DNA of 64,000 bases, taken from NCBI RefSeq assembly GCF_007676705.1, contig NZ_VEBF01000001.1, positions 186,001 to 250,000 on the forward strand. The letters run 5' to 3'. This document shows positions 8,884 to 17,887 of the stretch, in pieces; position 1 is the stretch's first letter; the number at the start of each line of letters is the position of its first letter. Source of the DNA: Paenibacillus xylanexedens (lineage in GTDB: Bacteria > Bacillota > Bacilli > Paenibacillales > Paenibacillaceae). The notes beneath the pieces were generated by a model. It was not told the DNA's origin. It saw nothing but the letters and a program-made list of their open reading frames with translations, and ran no database searches. Both the position numbers and the translations under genes were made by a program.

Positions 8884-11679
8884 TCAATGTAACGTGTACC
8901 CTTGTGTAACGATTTTGTACCCAGTTACCGTTTGGCTTTGACCCTGCAACATGTCCTTAACCCGTTCCAGCACATCGCTCTCATAGACGGAAGCACATTC
9001 GAATCCAGTTTGCACGTTCAATTCAACGGGTTCGGAGTTCAAATTATACCAGCGAGCAATCAAATCTCCGGTTTCTTCTGCGATCTTCAATGTGGAGAAG
9101 GCTAGTGTCGAACCTTGTGCATTCCACGCCAGCCATTGCTTCGATAGAGGTAGTTCAACCTTGTGCCCATCAGCTCCAGCATGACCTTCTTGCTCAAATG
9201 TATACGCAAGTGCTCCTAGCTGCACAGTCGTCCACGGAATCGGATACGCATATGCAGACGCACATGCACCTGACTGCGCAGCATCACCTGCAAATGGAAT
9301 AATTGCATATTCCACGCTCTGTGGTCCCAGACACTGAGCTTCCGGTGTTTCAAACACACCCCAATCTCCCAGTTCCGAAGAGGCACGTAGTAGCGTAACT
9401 GCAATCGTACTGCCCTCTTCATGCTGTAAAATCTCGTATTCATTCAGCCCTTTGTTCGCAATCATCAAGCCATGATCACCATCGGTCACATGTACAAATG
9501 CCTGCTGATGCTGCGCATTACTCGGATTCACCCATTCTTTGGCCGGTGTATTGGAACGTTTGGCGATTTCAAAGATGGAATCCGCATAATGATCGTCTGT
9601 CACCAGTCCTGATGGAAAGAGTGCACGCAGTCGATGATCCTTGGCCTGATTGTTAAAGTCAGATTTTACCTTGACCATATTACTGCCTGCTTCCAACGTA
9701 TACGTTGTCGTAATCACAAGCGGAACGGTGTTCGGGGCTCGCTGCGCCTTCCGTTCTGTAAAAGGAACCATTTGGCGCTTCTCCAGCTCGAACAGTTCAT
9801 CTGCTCCAGCCGGAATATCCCAGCGTAATACACTCTCCATGACCACCCGATACGGAGACTTCTCCACGATCCGCAGGTCTGCCTTCAGATGCTCCGTGGT
9901 CAGCGTCGTTTCTCCCTCAGGTTGACGATAGACGTATTCATTGCCGATATCACCGGTATTCTCATATGAGTTCAATCCCCTGTATATAGCACCAGAGACC
10001 TTATCTTCAATTGTAGCCGTACCATTCTCTTCAACCGTCACTCTTAATTGACCGTTCTCCATCATCATGCCTTGAACCAGGATGTGTTCGCTCATCGTAT
10101 CGGGCAATTCAGCAATCTCTGCTTGCTTCTGAACTGGAATGAGAGCATACGTCTTATAACCCAGCGAAGGTACATCCACCGCTTGGAAAGTCACTCTTAC
10201 TTTACGAGCCATATAAGGCTGTCGGAAACGATCCTTCGGAAGTTCATAGCCGAAATGTGCACCCATATCCTTAATTTCCGCCGAATACGTACGTCCATCC
10301 GAATCGACCAGCTGATACACTGGCAGTGCGTCTTTTTCCATCTTCTGCGCAAGCGCCTGAGGATTAGGACCTTCTGGGAAAAATGCTTTGTCCACAATCA
10401 GGTCCATCTCGATGATTCCATTTCGATTCCATCCACTCGTGTTGAACACAGTGAACAGCACCGCTTCCTCTCCCCAAGCCTCAGCAGGTTGCACATGAAT
10501 GGACTCAGCAATCGCCTGCGCGCTCTGGGAAACCAATTTCTCTGCAAGCTGTCTGCTCTTGGCGAAGCGGGTCACCATCTCACGGTGAACCTCATCGACA
10601 CTGCATCCGCAGATGCTATCATGTGGGTGGTTCTGCATCAGCATCTTCCATGCATGTGTCAACAGATGGTGCGGATACTCTTTTACCCCGACTATATGCG
10701 CCATGGCAGCAAGCGGTTCGGCTACTTTTTCAAGCAGCGTCTGCCCTTGCTGATTCAACTGTTTCAGATAAACCCGTGCGGATGCCGTATTCACCAGTGT
10801 TCCCCAACCATCCGTGTGCTGACTGCGAAGCTCGCCCTCAATAGTCGCCAGATGCTCAGGGACATCCTTGGTAACCGCCTCAATGTAATCGTCAAAATTG
10901 GAGTGAATAAATTCCACATCAGAGTACAAGGTAGCTGCCGTACGTAAAGCTTCGGGCAGATCCGTCTGGATCGGCTGATGATCACAACCATTCATGAACA
11001 ACAGATGTGGAGTCGAGGCGAACTTCTCGGCATCCGCCAGGTTTTTATCCCAATATACTCGGGCTTTCTCCGGATCAACCGGAACTTCCATCCCATTGCA
11101 GTACCAATTCGCGAACAAAATGCCGAGCACTTCCGAACCATCCGGCGAACGCCAGATCATCTCGGAATAGGGAGATTCATAACTGTCTGCATCAACCACC
11201 GCATTATTGAATCCGGTAGGCTTCACCCCGCGTCCAAAGATCGCGTTATGAATGTCCGCCTGTTGCAGGATCTGCGGTGCCTGTCCCATATTTCCGAACG
11301 AGTCTGGGAAGTATCCCGTCTTGGATATCACACCCAAAGGTCGAGCATCACGATGACCGATGAGCAGATTACGCAAGTTGGCCTCGCTGCTGGTCAGAAA
11401 CTCATCCTGTAACACATACCATGGACCAAAATGAATTCGTCCTTCACGAATATAGCGGTCGAGTCTCTCCTGCTGTTCGGGCCGAACCTGCAAATAATCT
11501 TCACGAATAATCGTCTGCCCATCCAGATGGAAATAGCGATATTCGGGGTCCTGATCAAGCGTGTCCAGCAGTTTATCCATCAGCTCAATGAGCAGTACAT
11601 GATGGTGTTCATAAGGCATATACCATTCGCGGTCCCAATGGGTATGCGAGATAAGATGTGCCGTCTTTTTGGTTGTCAT
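8884..11679 (-). CDS. GH38 alpha-mannosidase
   Basis: A 931-residue cytoplasmic alpha-mannosidase, the usual length for bacterial GH38. It begins with the zinc-site signature SHTHWDREW (residues 11-19). The catalytic nucleophile is predicted as Asp126 in GYFPDSFGN, and GPWYVLQDEF precedes it. Middle helical and C-terminal beta-sandwich domains follow, with NHPHDSICGCSVDEVH inside. There is no signal peptide. The ATG start has AGGAGG 8 bases upstream. It is the last gene of an operon with GH125, a binding protein and two permeases, so it probably trims alpha-mannosides after import. Linkage specificity (1,2, 1,3 or 1,6) cannot be read. Confidence 0.95.
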   Translation of the reverse strand: MTTKKTAHLISHTHWDREWYMPYEHHHVLLIELMDKLLDTLDQDPEYRYFHLDGQTIIREDYLQVRPEQQERLDRYIREGRIHFGPWYVLQDEFLTSSEANLRNLLIGHRDARPLGVISKTGYFPDSFGNMGQAPQILQQADIHNAIFGRGVKPTGFNNAVVDADSYESPYSEMIWRSPDGSEVLGILFANWYCNGMEVPVDPEKARVYWDKNLADAEKFASTPHLLFMNGCDHQPIQTDLPEALRTAATLYSDVEFIHSNFDDYIEAVTKDVPEHLATIEGELRSQHTDGWGTLVNTASARVYLKQLNQQGQTLLEKVAEPLAAMAHIVGVKEYPHHLLTHAWKMLMQNHPHDSICGCSVDEVHREMVTRFAKSRQLAEKLVSQSAQAIAESIHVQPAEAWGEEAVLFTVFNTSGWNRNGIIEMDLIVDKAFFPEGPNPQALAQKMEKDALPVYQLVDSDGRTYSAEIKDMGAHFGYELPKDRFRQPYMARKVRVTFQAVDVPSLGYKTYALIPVQKQAEIAELPDTMSEHILVQGMMMENGQLRVTVEENGTATIEDKVSGAIYRGLNSYENTGDIGNEYVYRQPEGETTLTTEHLKADLRIVEKSPYRVVMESVLRWDIPAGADELFELEKRQMVPFTERKAQRAPNTVPLVITTTYTLEAGSNMVKVKSDFNNQAKDHRLRALFPSGLVTDDHYADSIFEIAKRSNTPAKEWVNPSNAQHQQAFVHVTDGDHGLMIANKGLNEYEILQHEEGSTIAVTLLRASSELGDWGVFETPEAQCLGPQSVEYAIIPFAGDAAQSGACASAYAYPIPWTTVQLGALAYTFEQEGHAGADGHKVELPLSKQWLAWNAQGSTLAFSTLKIAEETGDLIARWYNLNSEPVELNVQTGFECASVYESDVLERVKDMLQGQSQTVTGYKIVTQGYTLH

Positions 11680-11697
11680 GTTGCGTACCTCCTGTCT

Positions 11698-12522
11698 TTA
11701 ACCTTTGGTTGCCCCACCCATGCTGAAGCCTTTGGACATGTAACGCTGGGAGAAGATATATAGCACAACCGAAGGCATTGTATAAAGTAGTGAAAATGCA
11801 GCCAATCTGCCGTATTCAACCATACCGTGGCTGCCAAAGAATTGATAAATCGTGACCGATGCCGGAAGTTTCTCCGGTGTCTGGAGCAGGATGTATGGTA
11901 CGAAGAAGTTGCCCCAACTTCCCGAAAAGGTAAATATCGCTATCGTTGCAATACCAGGCAACATCAGCGGAGCCACGATTCGTCTCAAACCATTCCAGAC
12001 GGACGCTCCGTCGATCCATGCCGATTCTTCCAGATCAATGGGCACCGAATCCATGAAGTTTTTCATCATCCAGATGCCGTAAGGAAGTGATGATGCGGTC
12101 AGGAACAGCATCGTGGCGATGATGGAGTTTTGCATTTTGAAGAACAGAAACATTTGAAATACCGGAACCATCACGGCAGTAATCGGAAGAGCTGTCATGA
12201 ACAAAATGGATAACAGGAAGCTTTTTTTGAATCTCATTTCATAACGGGATAAAGGATAAGCAGCAAGAACCGATACCAGAACAACCAATATCGCTTGCCC
12301 TCCCGACAGAATCAGGCCTACACCGAATGAACGAAGATTGCTCGAATCCCCGAGCACATCCTTGAAATTTTGAATGGTCCAGGTACTGGGCATTTTGATG
12401 CCCTGTTGCGCGTTTGGGTCGAATGAAGCCAGAATGATCCAGAGCAGCGGCAATAAAAAACAGAGCCCTAGAAAGACTAGAATCCCGTACTGGATTTTGC
12501 GTTGAAGCCCATGTTTGACCAT
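11698..12522 (-). CDS. Carbohydrate ABC transporter permease, MalG type
   Basis: A 274-residue inner-membrane permease with six predicted helices. The cytoplasmic EAA loop is clear: LEESAWIDGASVWNGLRRIV, followed by a proline-rich PLMLPG helix start. It pairs with the MalF-type permease 22 bases upstream to form the channel of a CUT1 importer. The start has AAGGAGG 10 bases before ATG. The importer's binding protein is at 13479-14858 and no ATPase gene is present. Confidence 0.94.
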   Translation of the reverse strand: MVKHGLQRKIQYGILVFLGLCFLLPLLWIILASFDPNAQQGIKMPSTWTIQNFKDVLGDSSNLRSFGVGLILSGGQAILVVLVSVLAAYPLSRYEMRFKKSFLLSILFMTALPITAVMVPVFQMFLFFKMQNSIIATMLFLTASSLPYGIWMMKNFMDSVPIDLEESAWIDGASVWNGLRRIVAPLMLPGIATIAIFTFSGSWGNFFVPYILLQTPEKLPASVTIYQFFGSHGMVEYGRLAAFSLLYTMPSVVLYIFSQRYMSKGFSMGGATKG

Positions 12523-12544
12523 AGGGATCGAACCTCCTTCATGG

Positions 12545-13411
12545 TTACACTTTCACTTTCATGGATCGCATGTAGAACAGGCTGGCGATAATACCGATGA
12601 ACAACAGCACCAGAGATATGGCTGTGCCGTATCCAAATTGATAGTTCACAAAGGCCTGGTTGTACATGAAGATCGGCAAGGTTTGTGTTGAAGTACCCGG
12701 GCCACCACCGGTCATCGTATAGATCAGCGTGAAAACACCCAGTGTCTGTAGGGTAACCAACATCATGTTGGTCACGATGGACCCTTTTACCATTGGAATC
12801 GTAATGTGTCTGACAATCTGGAACCCGGTTGCACTGTCAATAATCGCAGCTTCTTCGACTTCCTTCGGGATATCATCCAGTGCCGACTGATAGACCATCA
12901 TCGAAAAGGCTGTGCCGTGCCAGATATTCGCGATAATGACACTCACCATAGGGAAACTGAACAACCAGGAGACTGGATTCGCTCCAAACCAGCCGAGGAT
13001 CTGATTCAATGAACCATTGTCACTGAAAAAGGCCACCATACAGAATGCCACGACAATCTCGGGTGTCACCCAACCGGCAATGACGATGATTCCGATGACC
13101 CGGCGGAACGTCACATTTTTCTCTTTCATTAGAAGGGCTAGAATGAATCCAAGCAACACCTGACCAATCACTGCGGAGAAGATGAGAAAGACCATCGTGC
13201 GCCAGACACTAATCCGGAAGTCCGGATCATGGAACATATTAATGAAATTCTGGAATCCGACAAACTCCAAACTCTTGGCTGCCGCACCGGTTAGAGCCAT
13301 ATTCGTAAAGGCAAAGCAGATCGTCAGAATGATGGGAACAATGAAAAACACAAGTAATAACAGTACGGAAGGCATTAGAAACAGAAATGAGCCTGGTGCT
13401 TTCCTTTTCAT
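12545..13411 (-). CDS. Carbohydrate ABC transporter permease, MalF type
   Basis: A 288-residue polytopic protein with about six membrane helices. Its EAA loop (VEEAAIIDSATGFQIVRHIT) and a GGGPGTSTQTLPIFMYNQAF segment are typical of MalF/UgpA-like subunits. The start ATG follows GGAGAG by 6 bases. It sits between the binding protein (13479-14858) and the MalG-type partner, in the standard order for a CUT1 importer, here for an alpha-mannoside. Confidence 0.94.
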   Translation of the reverse strand: MKRKAPGSFLFLMPSVLLLLVFFIVPIILTICFAFTNMALTGAAAKSLEFVGFQNFINMFHDPDFRISVWRTMVFLIFSAVIGQVLLGFILALLMKEKNVTFRRVIGIIVIAGWVTPEIVVAFCMVAFFSDNGSLNQILGWFGANPVSWLFSFPMVSVIIANIWHGTAFSMMVYQSALDDIPKEVEEAAIIDSATGFQIVRHITIPMVKGSIVTNMMLVTLQTLGVFTLIYTMTGGGPGTSTQTLPIFMYNQAFVNYQFGYGTAISLVLLFIGIIASLFYMRSMKVKV

Positions 13412-13478
13412 AAGTCACTCTCCATTCGAACCGGAAAAAGGGGAGATTGTGCCTCCCCCTCCGAATATATCGATATCC

Positions 13479-14858
13479 TTATTTCTCTTCGATGCTGTCC
13501 GCGCCAAGGGAACGGGATACGTTGTCCTTCAATTGTGTAACTCCCTCTTCCGGTGTCAGCTTGCCAGAGGCAATACTCTCAACAATGCTTTGCAATTGTG
13601 CGGATACCGCTGCATACTGATCGTTCGCCGGACGGAAGTGCGCCACATTCAAGAGTTCCTGTGCTTCTTTGGTATATGGACGATCCGTATAACCTTCAAC
13701 TACTGTGGAATCATTACGCGGACTGAGGCTGCCTTCCGCTACTACGCGTGCAGTCGCATTTTCCTTATTCATCAGAAACTCGATAAATTTCCAAGCTGCT
13801 TCCTTATTCTTCGCCTGTGCAGGAACAGACCAAGCCCATCCTCCAGACATCGTAGTTGCTCCAGGTTCTTCCCCATTTTGTGTCGGGAATGGTGCAAAGC
13901 CTATTTTCTCTTCAACGTTGGCGATTGGAGCAGCACCGTTCTCCGCCCATGTCGAACCTGCCCAACTACCATCTACAGCCATCGCCAATTTGTCTTGCGG
14001 GAACTGTTGCTGGAATGCAATACTGCCAGCTTGTCCATTGAGGGCAACCTGCATGGTCGGACCTGTTTTATCCGTGTTAAACACTTGATCTATGAATTTG
14101 AAGGAATCCAGAAGGCCCGGGCTGTTAACTACCCATTTCTTGCTGGTGTCGTTATACAGCGTATCCGCCGTACCATAGAGCAGCATTTCCAGCGTTTGCA
14201 TGGTAACACCTTCACCGTTTGCTTTGCCCACGATCATATTAAGCGGCGTCACACCTGGCAGTTTTTGCTTGATCGTACGTGCTGCTTCGAGTACTTCTGC
14301 CCAGCTTGCAGGTTTGAATGGAACTTCAAGACCCGCCTGTTGAAACAGTTCTTTGTTGTACCAGATCCCGCGTGTATCCGAGGTAGCCGGAACTCCATAC
14401 ACCTTGCCGTCTTCACCGGTAACCCCTGCCTTCAGGTTGTCGATGATATGTTCTTCCCAATCGGACCATCCCTGAACCTGTGTATCCAGCGGCTCCAGAT
14501 ATCCCGCAGCAGCATCGGATTTGATGATGGATGTATCTTCGGCAATGACATCAGGTGCCGTATCCGGGGATTTCATCTGCAAAACCATTTTGGACGTATA
14601 ATCACCCTCACTTGCCAATACAGGCGCAATGTTGATTTTGATATCCGGGTTTTCCTTTTCGAATTGATCCACCAAGCCTGATTGGAAGAATTTCGTAAGT
14701 GTATCTTCAGATCCTGAAGAACGGAACGATACGGTTACTTCCTTCTTGCCATCACTGGTTGTGCCTGTACTTGAACTTCCACCCGAACAGGCTGTAGTAA
14801 GAATGAGCAAGGATGTCATAACTGCTGCTACCGGCATTTTCAATGATATTTTTCTCAT
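13479..14858 (-). CDS. Sugar-binding lipoprotein of the alpha-mannoside importer (SBP family 1)
   Basis: A 459-residue extracellular binding protein. The N terminus carries a lipoprotein signal ending in LTTAC near residue 24, then a Ser/Gly/Thr-rich tether. The body is a family 1 solute-binding fold with YGVPATSDTRGIWYN in the ligand-binding hinge and SGGWAWSVPAQAKNKEAAWK near the C terminus. The start ATG follows GAGGAG. It lies between GH125 and the permeases, so the cargo is predicted to be mannose-containing oligosaccharides. That rests on gene context only. Confidence 0.94.
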   Translation of the reverse strand: MRKISLKMPVAAVMTSLLILTTACSGGSSSTGTTSDGKKEVTVSFRSSGSEDTLTKFFQSGLVDQFEKENPDIKINIAPVLASEGDYTSKMVLQMKSPDTAPDVIAEDTSIIKSDAAAGYLEPLDTQVQGWSDWEEHIIDNLKAGVTGEDGKVYGVPATSDTRGIWYNKELFQQAGLEVPFKPASWAEVLEAARTIKQKLPGVTPLNMIVGKANGEGVTMQTLEMLLYGTADTLYNDTSKKWVVNSPGLLDSFKFIDQVFNTDKTGPTMQVALNGQAGSIAFQQQFPQDKLAMAVDGSWAGSTWAENGAAPIANVEEKIGFAPFPTQNGEEPGATTMSGGWAWSVPAQAKNKEAAWKFIEFLMNKENATARVVAEGSLSPRNDSTVVEGYTDRPYTKEAQELLNVAHFRPANDQYAAVSAQLQSIVESIASGKLTPEEGVTQLKDNVSRSLGADSIEEK

Positions 14859-14935
14859 GATTCGCTCTCCTCTTGTCGGAATTCAACGAACTCCGAACGT
14901 TATGATGTACCGCAGGCTATGTCTTACTTTCCTAT

Positions 14936-16237
14936 CTATTTCTGAACGCGAAATCCGCAATAATCCATAATCAGTTCACTAAAGAGCATGTTGGACCAAG
15001 AAAACCAAGGACGTGTATATTCATCTGGATTGTTGGCCGAAAAGCCTTCATGGGTCAGTCCGGTATCCGCATCCGTCTTAAGGATGAGCTGGAGTAATCT
15101 TAATTTTTCGTTGCGATCCTCTGTAGTCAGCCCCTGCATCGATAAAGCGATATGCCAGATATACCCCTCAGGTGTATGCGGACTACCAATTCCAGCTGCT
15201 GCTGTTCCCTCATAAAAATACGGGTTGTGCGAGGAAAGAATGAAACGGCGTGTATTCTGATACACCTCGTCGTTCTCCTCCACATATCCGAGATAAGGTA
15301 AAGACAGCAGGCTCGGCACATTGGCATCATCCATCAGATTGTAATTGCCCTTCCCATCCGTTTCGTACGCATATATGGTTCCATATTCCGGATGTTCAAC
15401 GGTGCCATAATCCTGAATACCTTTGTTGATCTGTTCCTCCAACTCCTTAGCACTCGCTGCCAGTGATTCATCCTTGAACACAGTTTCAGCAATTTCCTGT
15501 AGATATCGAAGCGCCACAACGGCGAACATATTGGATGGAATCAGATAACCATATTCGCAGCGATCGTCGCTGGGACGGAATCCAGACCAGGTCATGCCTG
15601 TATAGGCTGTTTCAGTGCCTCGTCCCTCTCGGCTGAGCGTATCGGTTTCGGGAGCATCCAGACGTTGGAACGTGTATGGTGATTTCGTCTCATGATGCTG
15701 CTCCACTTGCCATAACTGCATGATGCCCTTGGCTGCTTTGCGGAACGTATCGTTGAATTGAGTTGTTCTGCCCGTGTTCTTCCACAAGAGGTAACTGAGC
15801 TGGATCGGGTAAGCCAGAGAGTCGATCTCATACTTCCGTTCCCAGATCCAATCATTCATCTGCGTCAGGTCTTGCTGATGTCCTTTTCCACTCTCCGTCT
15901 CATTAAAAGCGTTTGCATAAGGGTCCAGGAGAATATAATTCAGTTGACGTTCAACCAGTCCAGCGATCATGTCGGCGATATCTTCATCCTCTGAAGCGAG
16001 AACCAGATAAGGTCTGACCTGAGCGGCAGAATCACGTAACCACATGGCAGGAATATCTCCCGTGATCACAAAAGTCGTTCCATCTTCTTTGCGCTGAATC
16101 GTGGTCAGCATCGTATTGGTAAAACAATTTTTGAACATTTGGTTAAGTTCCGGATAATCCGGCATACGTTTGTTAACCTGATCAATCATGTCATATATCG
16201 AGGGGGAAATTTCTTGATCATTTCTGGGTGTAAGCAT
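14936..16237 (-). CDS. GH125 exo-alpha-1,6-mannosidase
   Basis: A 433-residue member of the metal-independent (alpha/alpha)6-barrel family GH125, whose characterised members release alpha-1,6-linked mannose. Family landmarks are the N-terminal MWLRDSAAQVRPY, WIWERKYEIDSLAYPI, TGMTWSGFRPSDD and PWFSWSNMLFSEL near the C terminus. No signal peptide is present. It is the promoter-proximal gene of the mannoside operon, with AAGGAGG before ATG. A cre-like site and a shared 15-base motif lie 27-69 bases upstream. Together with GH38 it would give complementary linkage specificities on imported mannan or N-glycan fragments. Confidence 0.95.
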   Translation of the reverse strand: MLTPRNDQEISPSIYDMIDQVNKRMPDYPELNQMFKNCFTNTMLTTIQRKEDGTTFVITGDIPAMWLRDSAAQVRPYLVLASEDEDIADMIAGLVERQLNYILLDPYANAFNETESGKGHQQDLTQMNDWIWERKYEIDSLAYPIQLSYLLWKNTGRTTQFNDTFRKAAKGIMQLWQVEQHHETKSPYTFQRLDAPETDTLSREGRGTETAYTGMTWSGFRPSDDRCEYGYLIPSNMFAVVALRYLQEIAETVFKDESLAASAKELEEQINKGIQDYGTVEHPEYGTIYAYETDGKGNYNLMDDANVPSLLSLPYLGYVEENDEVYQNTRRFILSSHNPYFYEGTAAAGIGSPHTPEGYIWHIALSMQGLTTEDRNEKLRLLQLILKTDADTGLTHEGFSANNPDEYTRPWFSWSNMLFSELIMDYCGFRVQK

Positions 16238-16263
16238 GTTGTCCTCCTTATGTAATCCAATTT

Positions 16264-16277
16264 GTTAACCGCTTTCA
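16264..16277 (-). promoter_or_regulatory. Candidate CcpA cre site of the mannoside operon
   Basis: On the minus strand TGAAAGCGGTTAAC matches 12 of 14 positions of the consensus TGWAANCGNTNWCA. It lies 27-40 bases upstream of the GH125 start, where CcpA binding would block transcription. The match is by eye. Confidence 0.45.
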
Positions 16278-16291
16278 TCATCCTAAAACGA

Positions 16292-16306
16292 ATATAATGT
16301 TATGTC
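16292..16306. promoter_or_regulatory. Shared 15-base motif, candidate operator of the GntR/LacI-hybrid regulator
   Basis: ATATAATGTTATGTC differs in two positions from ATATCATGTTATATC at 17674-17688 in front of the regulator gene. One copy before the operon and one before the adjacent regulator is the arrangement expected for an autoregulating local repressor. Confidence 0.45.
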
Positions 16307-16396
16307 AATATATTTATTTGTATATTAGCATGTTGTCTTTATTTAAAAACACCAAATAGTATACCATTTAAAACAATTATCCCCTTTTTATCCGCA

Positions 16397-16428
16397 CAAA
16401 AAAGAGACCTCGTTTACACGAAGTCCCT
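16397..16428 (-). terminator. Terminator of the GntR/LacI-hybrid regulator gene
   Basis: On the minus strand AGGGACTTCG pairs with CGAGGTCTCT (two G-U pairs) around TGTAAA, followed by six T. It separates the regulator from the GH125 operon, which therefore needs its own promoter. Confidence 0.8.
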
Positions 16429-16460
16429 TCTTGAACACAATTAAATATTAGCATCTAAAA

Positions 16461-17624
16461 TTAACCCTTTTGTTTCACCGTACTCGTCGATTTCCCCTTC
16501 ACCAAGCGGGCAGGCAGAATGACTCTGTTCACTGCAATTTCGTTGTTCTGCATACTTTGAAGCACCATCTCAAATGCTTGTTTCCCCATATCAAACTGGC
16601 TTTGTCTCATATGTGTTACACGACTTCCTTCGGCAGCGTTCGGACTGTCAAAGCAAATGATGGACAAATCCTCCGGAATCTTCAGGCCAAGCCGACCTGC
16701 TGCCTGTTCTGCAAGTAAAGCAATACGGTACTCCGCAGCAAAGAGTGCGGTAATCTGCGGATATTTCTGTAAATGTTCCACCAACGTCTCCACATCGCGA
16801 ACCTCAACTTGAGGATCAAACACACTGGGAAGTGCCGAAAGAAAAGATTCTAACCACAGTTCCCTGTTCACCAACACCCCTTGATCATGATGAGCCTCAA
16901 TAATCCCTTCAATTCGTTCTTCGATCGGTGTGGTATTCGCCGGAGGCTGTGTCAGAAAGGCGATATGTCGGTGACCGAGGTTGAACAGATAATTCATCCC
17001 TTCTCGCGCCGCTCCTACGTTATCCGTACTGACAGATGAAGCTGGAATGCCTTTCAAGTACCGATCAATCAGGACAAACGGGAATTTGTTAACGACCAGT
17101 TTAAGAATCTCATCGCTGAAGTATTCACCCTGTGCCGGGAAGATAATTAATCCGTCCACACCCATTTCCAACAGTTCCTGAATGCTCTGTTCCTCCTGCT
17201 CGGGAATCCCGAAGGAACGTCTAAGTACGAGGAAACAATCGTGCTCTCGTGAAGCTTCTTCCATCCCATATAACAGCTCTGTACCATACATGTCACTGAA
17301 ATTGGTAATGACCAAACCAATGAGCAGCTTCCTCTCCGGATGTTTAACAGAAGCTCGCTGAGCAGGTCTGTTAGGTCTCTCCTGTAACACATCTGCCGCA
17401 TCCGCTACAAAAGAACCCCGTCCTGGCTGACGAACAATCAATTGTTCATTCGCCAACATCTCAAGCGCTTTTTTAGTCGTAATCCGGCTAACTCCGAATT
17501 CATCACATAATTCCTTTTCTGAAGGAACACGCTCACCCACTTGATATTGATGAAGCTGTATCCGTTCTCGCAAGGATTCAAAGATCTGTTCATACATCGG
17601 CTTGGATGCCGAGTCTTTCCCCAA
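16461..17624 (-). CDS. GntR-type transcriptional regulator with LacI-like sugar-binding domain (AraR architecture)
   Basis: A repressor with an N-terminal GntR winged helix (residues about 5-75: VPSEKELCDEFGVSRITTKKALEML, then RQPGRGSFV) fused to a periplasmic-binding-like sensor domain of LacI type. The layout is that of Bacillus AraR. I place the start at TTG 17624, because GGAGG lies 8 bases before it and overlaps the codons of an upstream ATG (17639), which itself lacks a good ribosome binding site. The predicted product has 387 residues. It lies directly upstream of the mannoside operon, separated by a terminator, and likely senses an imported mannoside. Confidence 0.9.
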   Translation of the reverse strand: MGKDSASKPMYEQIFESLRERIQLHQYQVGERVPSEKELCDEFGVSRITTKKALEMLANEQLIVRQPGRGSFVADAADVLQERPNRPAQRASVKHPERKLLIGLVITNFSDMYGTELLYGMEEASREHDCFLVLRRSFGIPEQEEQSIQELLEMGVDGLIIFPAQGEYFSDEILKLVVNKFPFVLIDRYLKGIPASSVSTDNVGAAREGMNYLFNLGHRHIAFLTQPPANTTPIEERIEGIIEAHHDQGVLVNRELWLESFLSALPSVFDPQVEVRDVETLVEHLQKYPQITALFAAEYRIALLAEQAAGRLGLKIPEDLSIICFDSPNAAEGSRVTHMRQSQFDMGKQAFEMVLQSMQNNEIAVNRVILPARLVKGKSTSTVKQKG

Positions 17625-17673
17625 TACAAGCACCTCCATAAATACCCATACTTCTCATGTTCTACATCCTAAT

Positions 17674-17688
17674 ATATCATGTTATATC
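17674..17688. promoter_or_regulatory. Second copy of the 15-base operator-like motif
   Basis: ATATCATGTTATATC, about 50 bases upstream of the regulator's TTG start. It matches 13 of 15 bases of the motif at 16292-16306 and contains the short inverted repeat ATAT...ATAT. Confidence 0.45.
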
Positions 17689-17739
17689 ATTAATGTGAAG
17701 AAAGGAGATAACTCACCTTCTGTCATATGAGAGCACAAG

Positions 17740-17766
17740 AAAAAGCATCCGGATGGATGCTTTGTT
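17740..17766 (-). terminator. Terminator of the YheC/YheD-type gene
   Basis: AAAGCATCC (17742-17750) pairs with GGATGCTTT (17755-17763) around GGAT, and the minus strand continues TTCTTGTG. The hairpin is nearly symmetric and could also act on the plus strand. Confidence 0.65.
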
Positions 17767-17887
17767 TTGCATTTTCAAATATTTTCACTTGTGTTCTCAT
17801 CATTCATCTCCCTATCCATCTGATATAGACTTAAGGGATATATACGTCTTCGAGGCATTCAGGTCGCATAAGTTACTTTTAATCCCT

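Noticed and set aside
10048..10947. 299-codon plus-strand open frame
   Set aside because: It is antisense to the clearly real GH38 gene and has a composition rich in His, Arg and Cys.
13182..14681. 499-codon plus-strand open frame
   Set aside because: It lies antisense to the permease and binding-protein genes, has Cys/Arg-rich composition typical of a shadow frame, and has no ribosome binding site.
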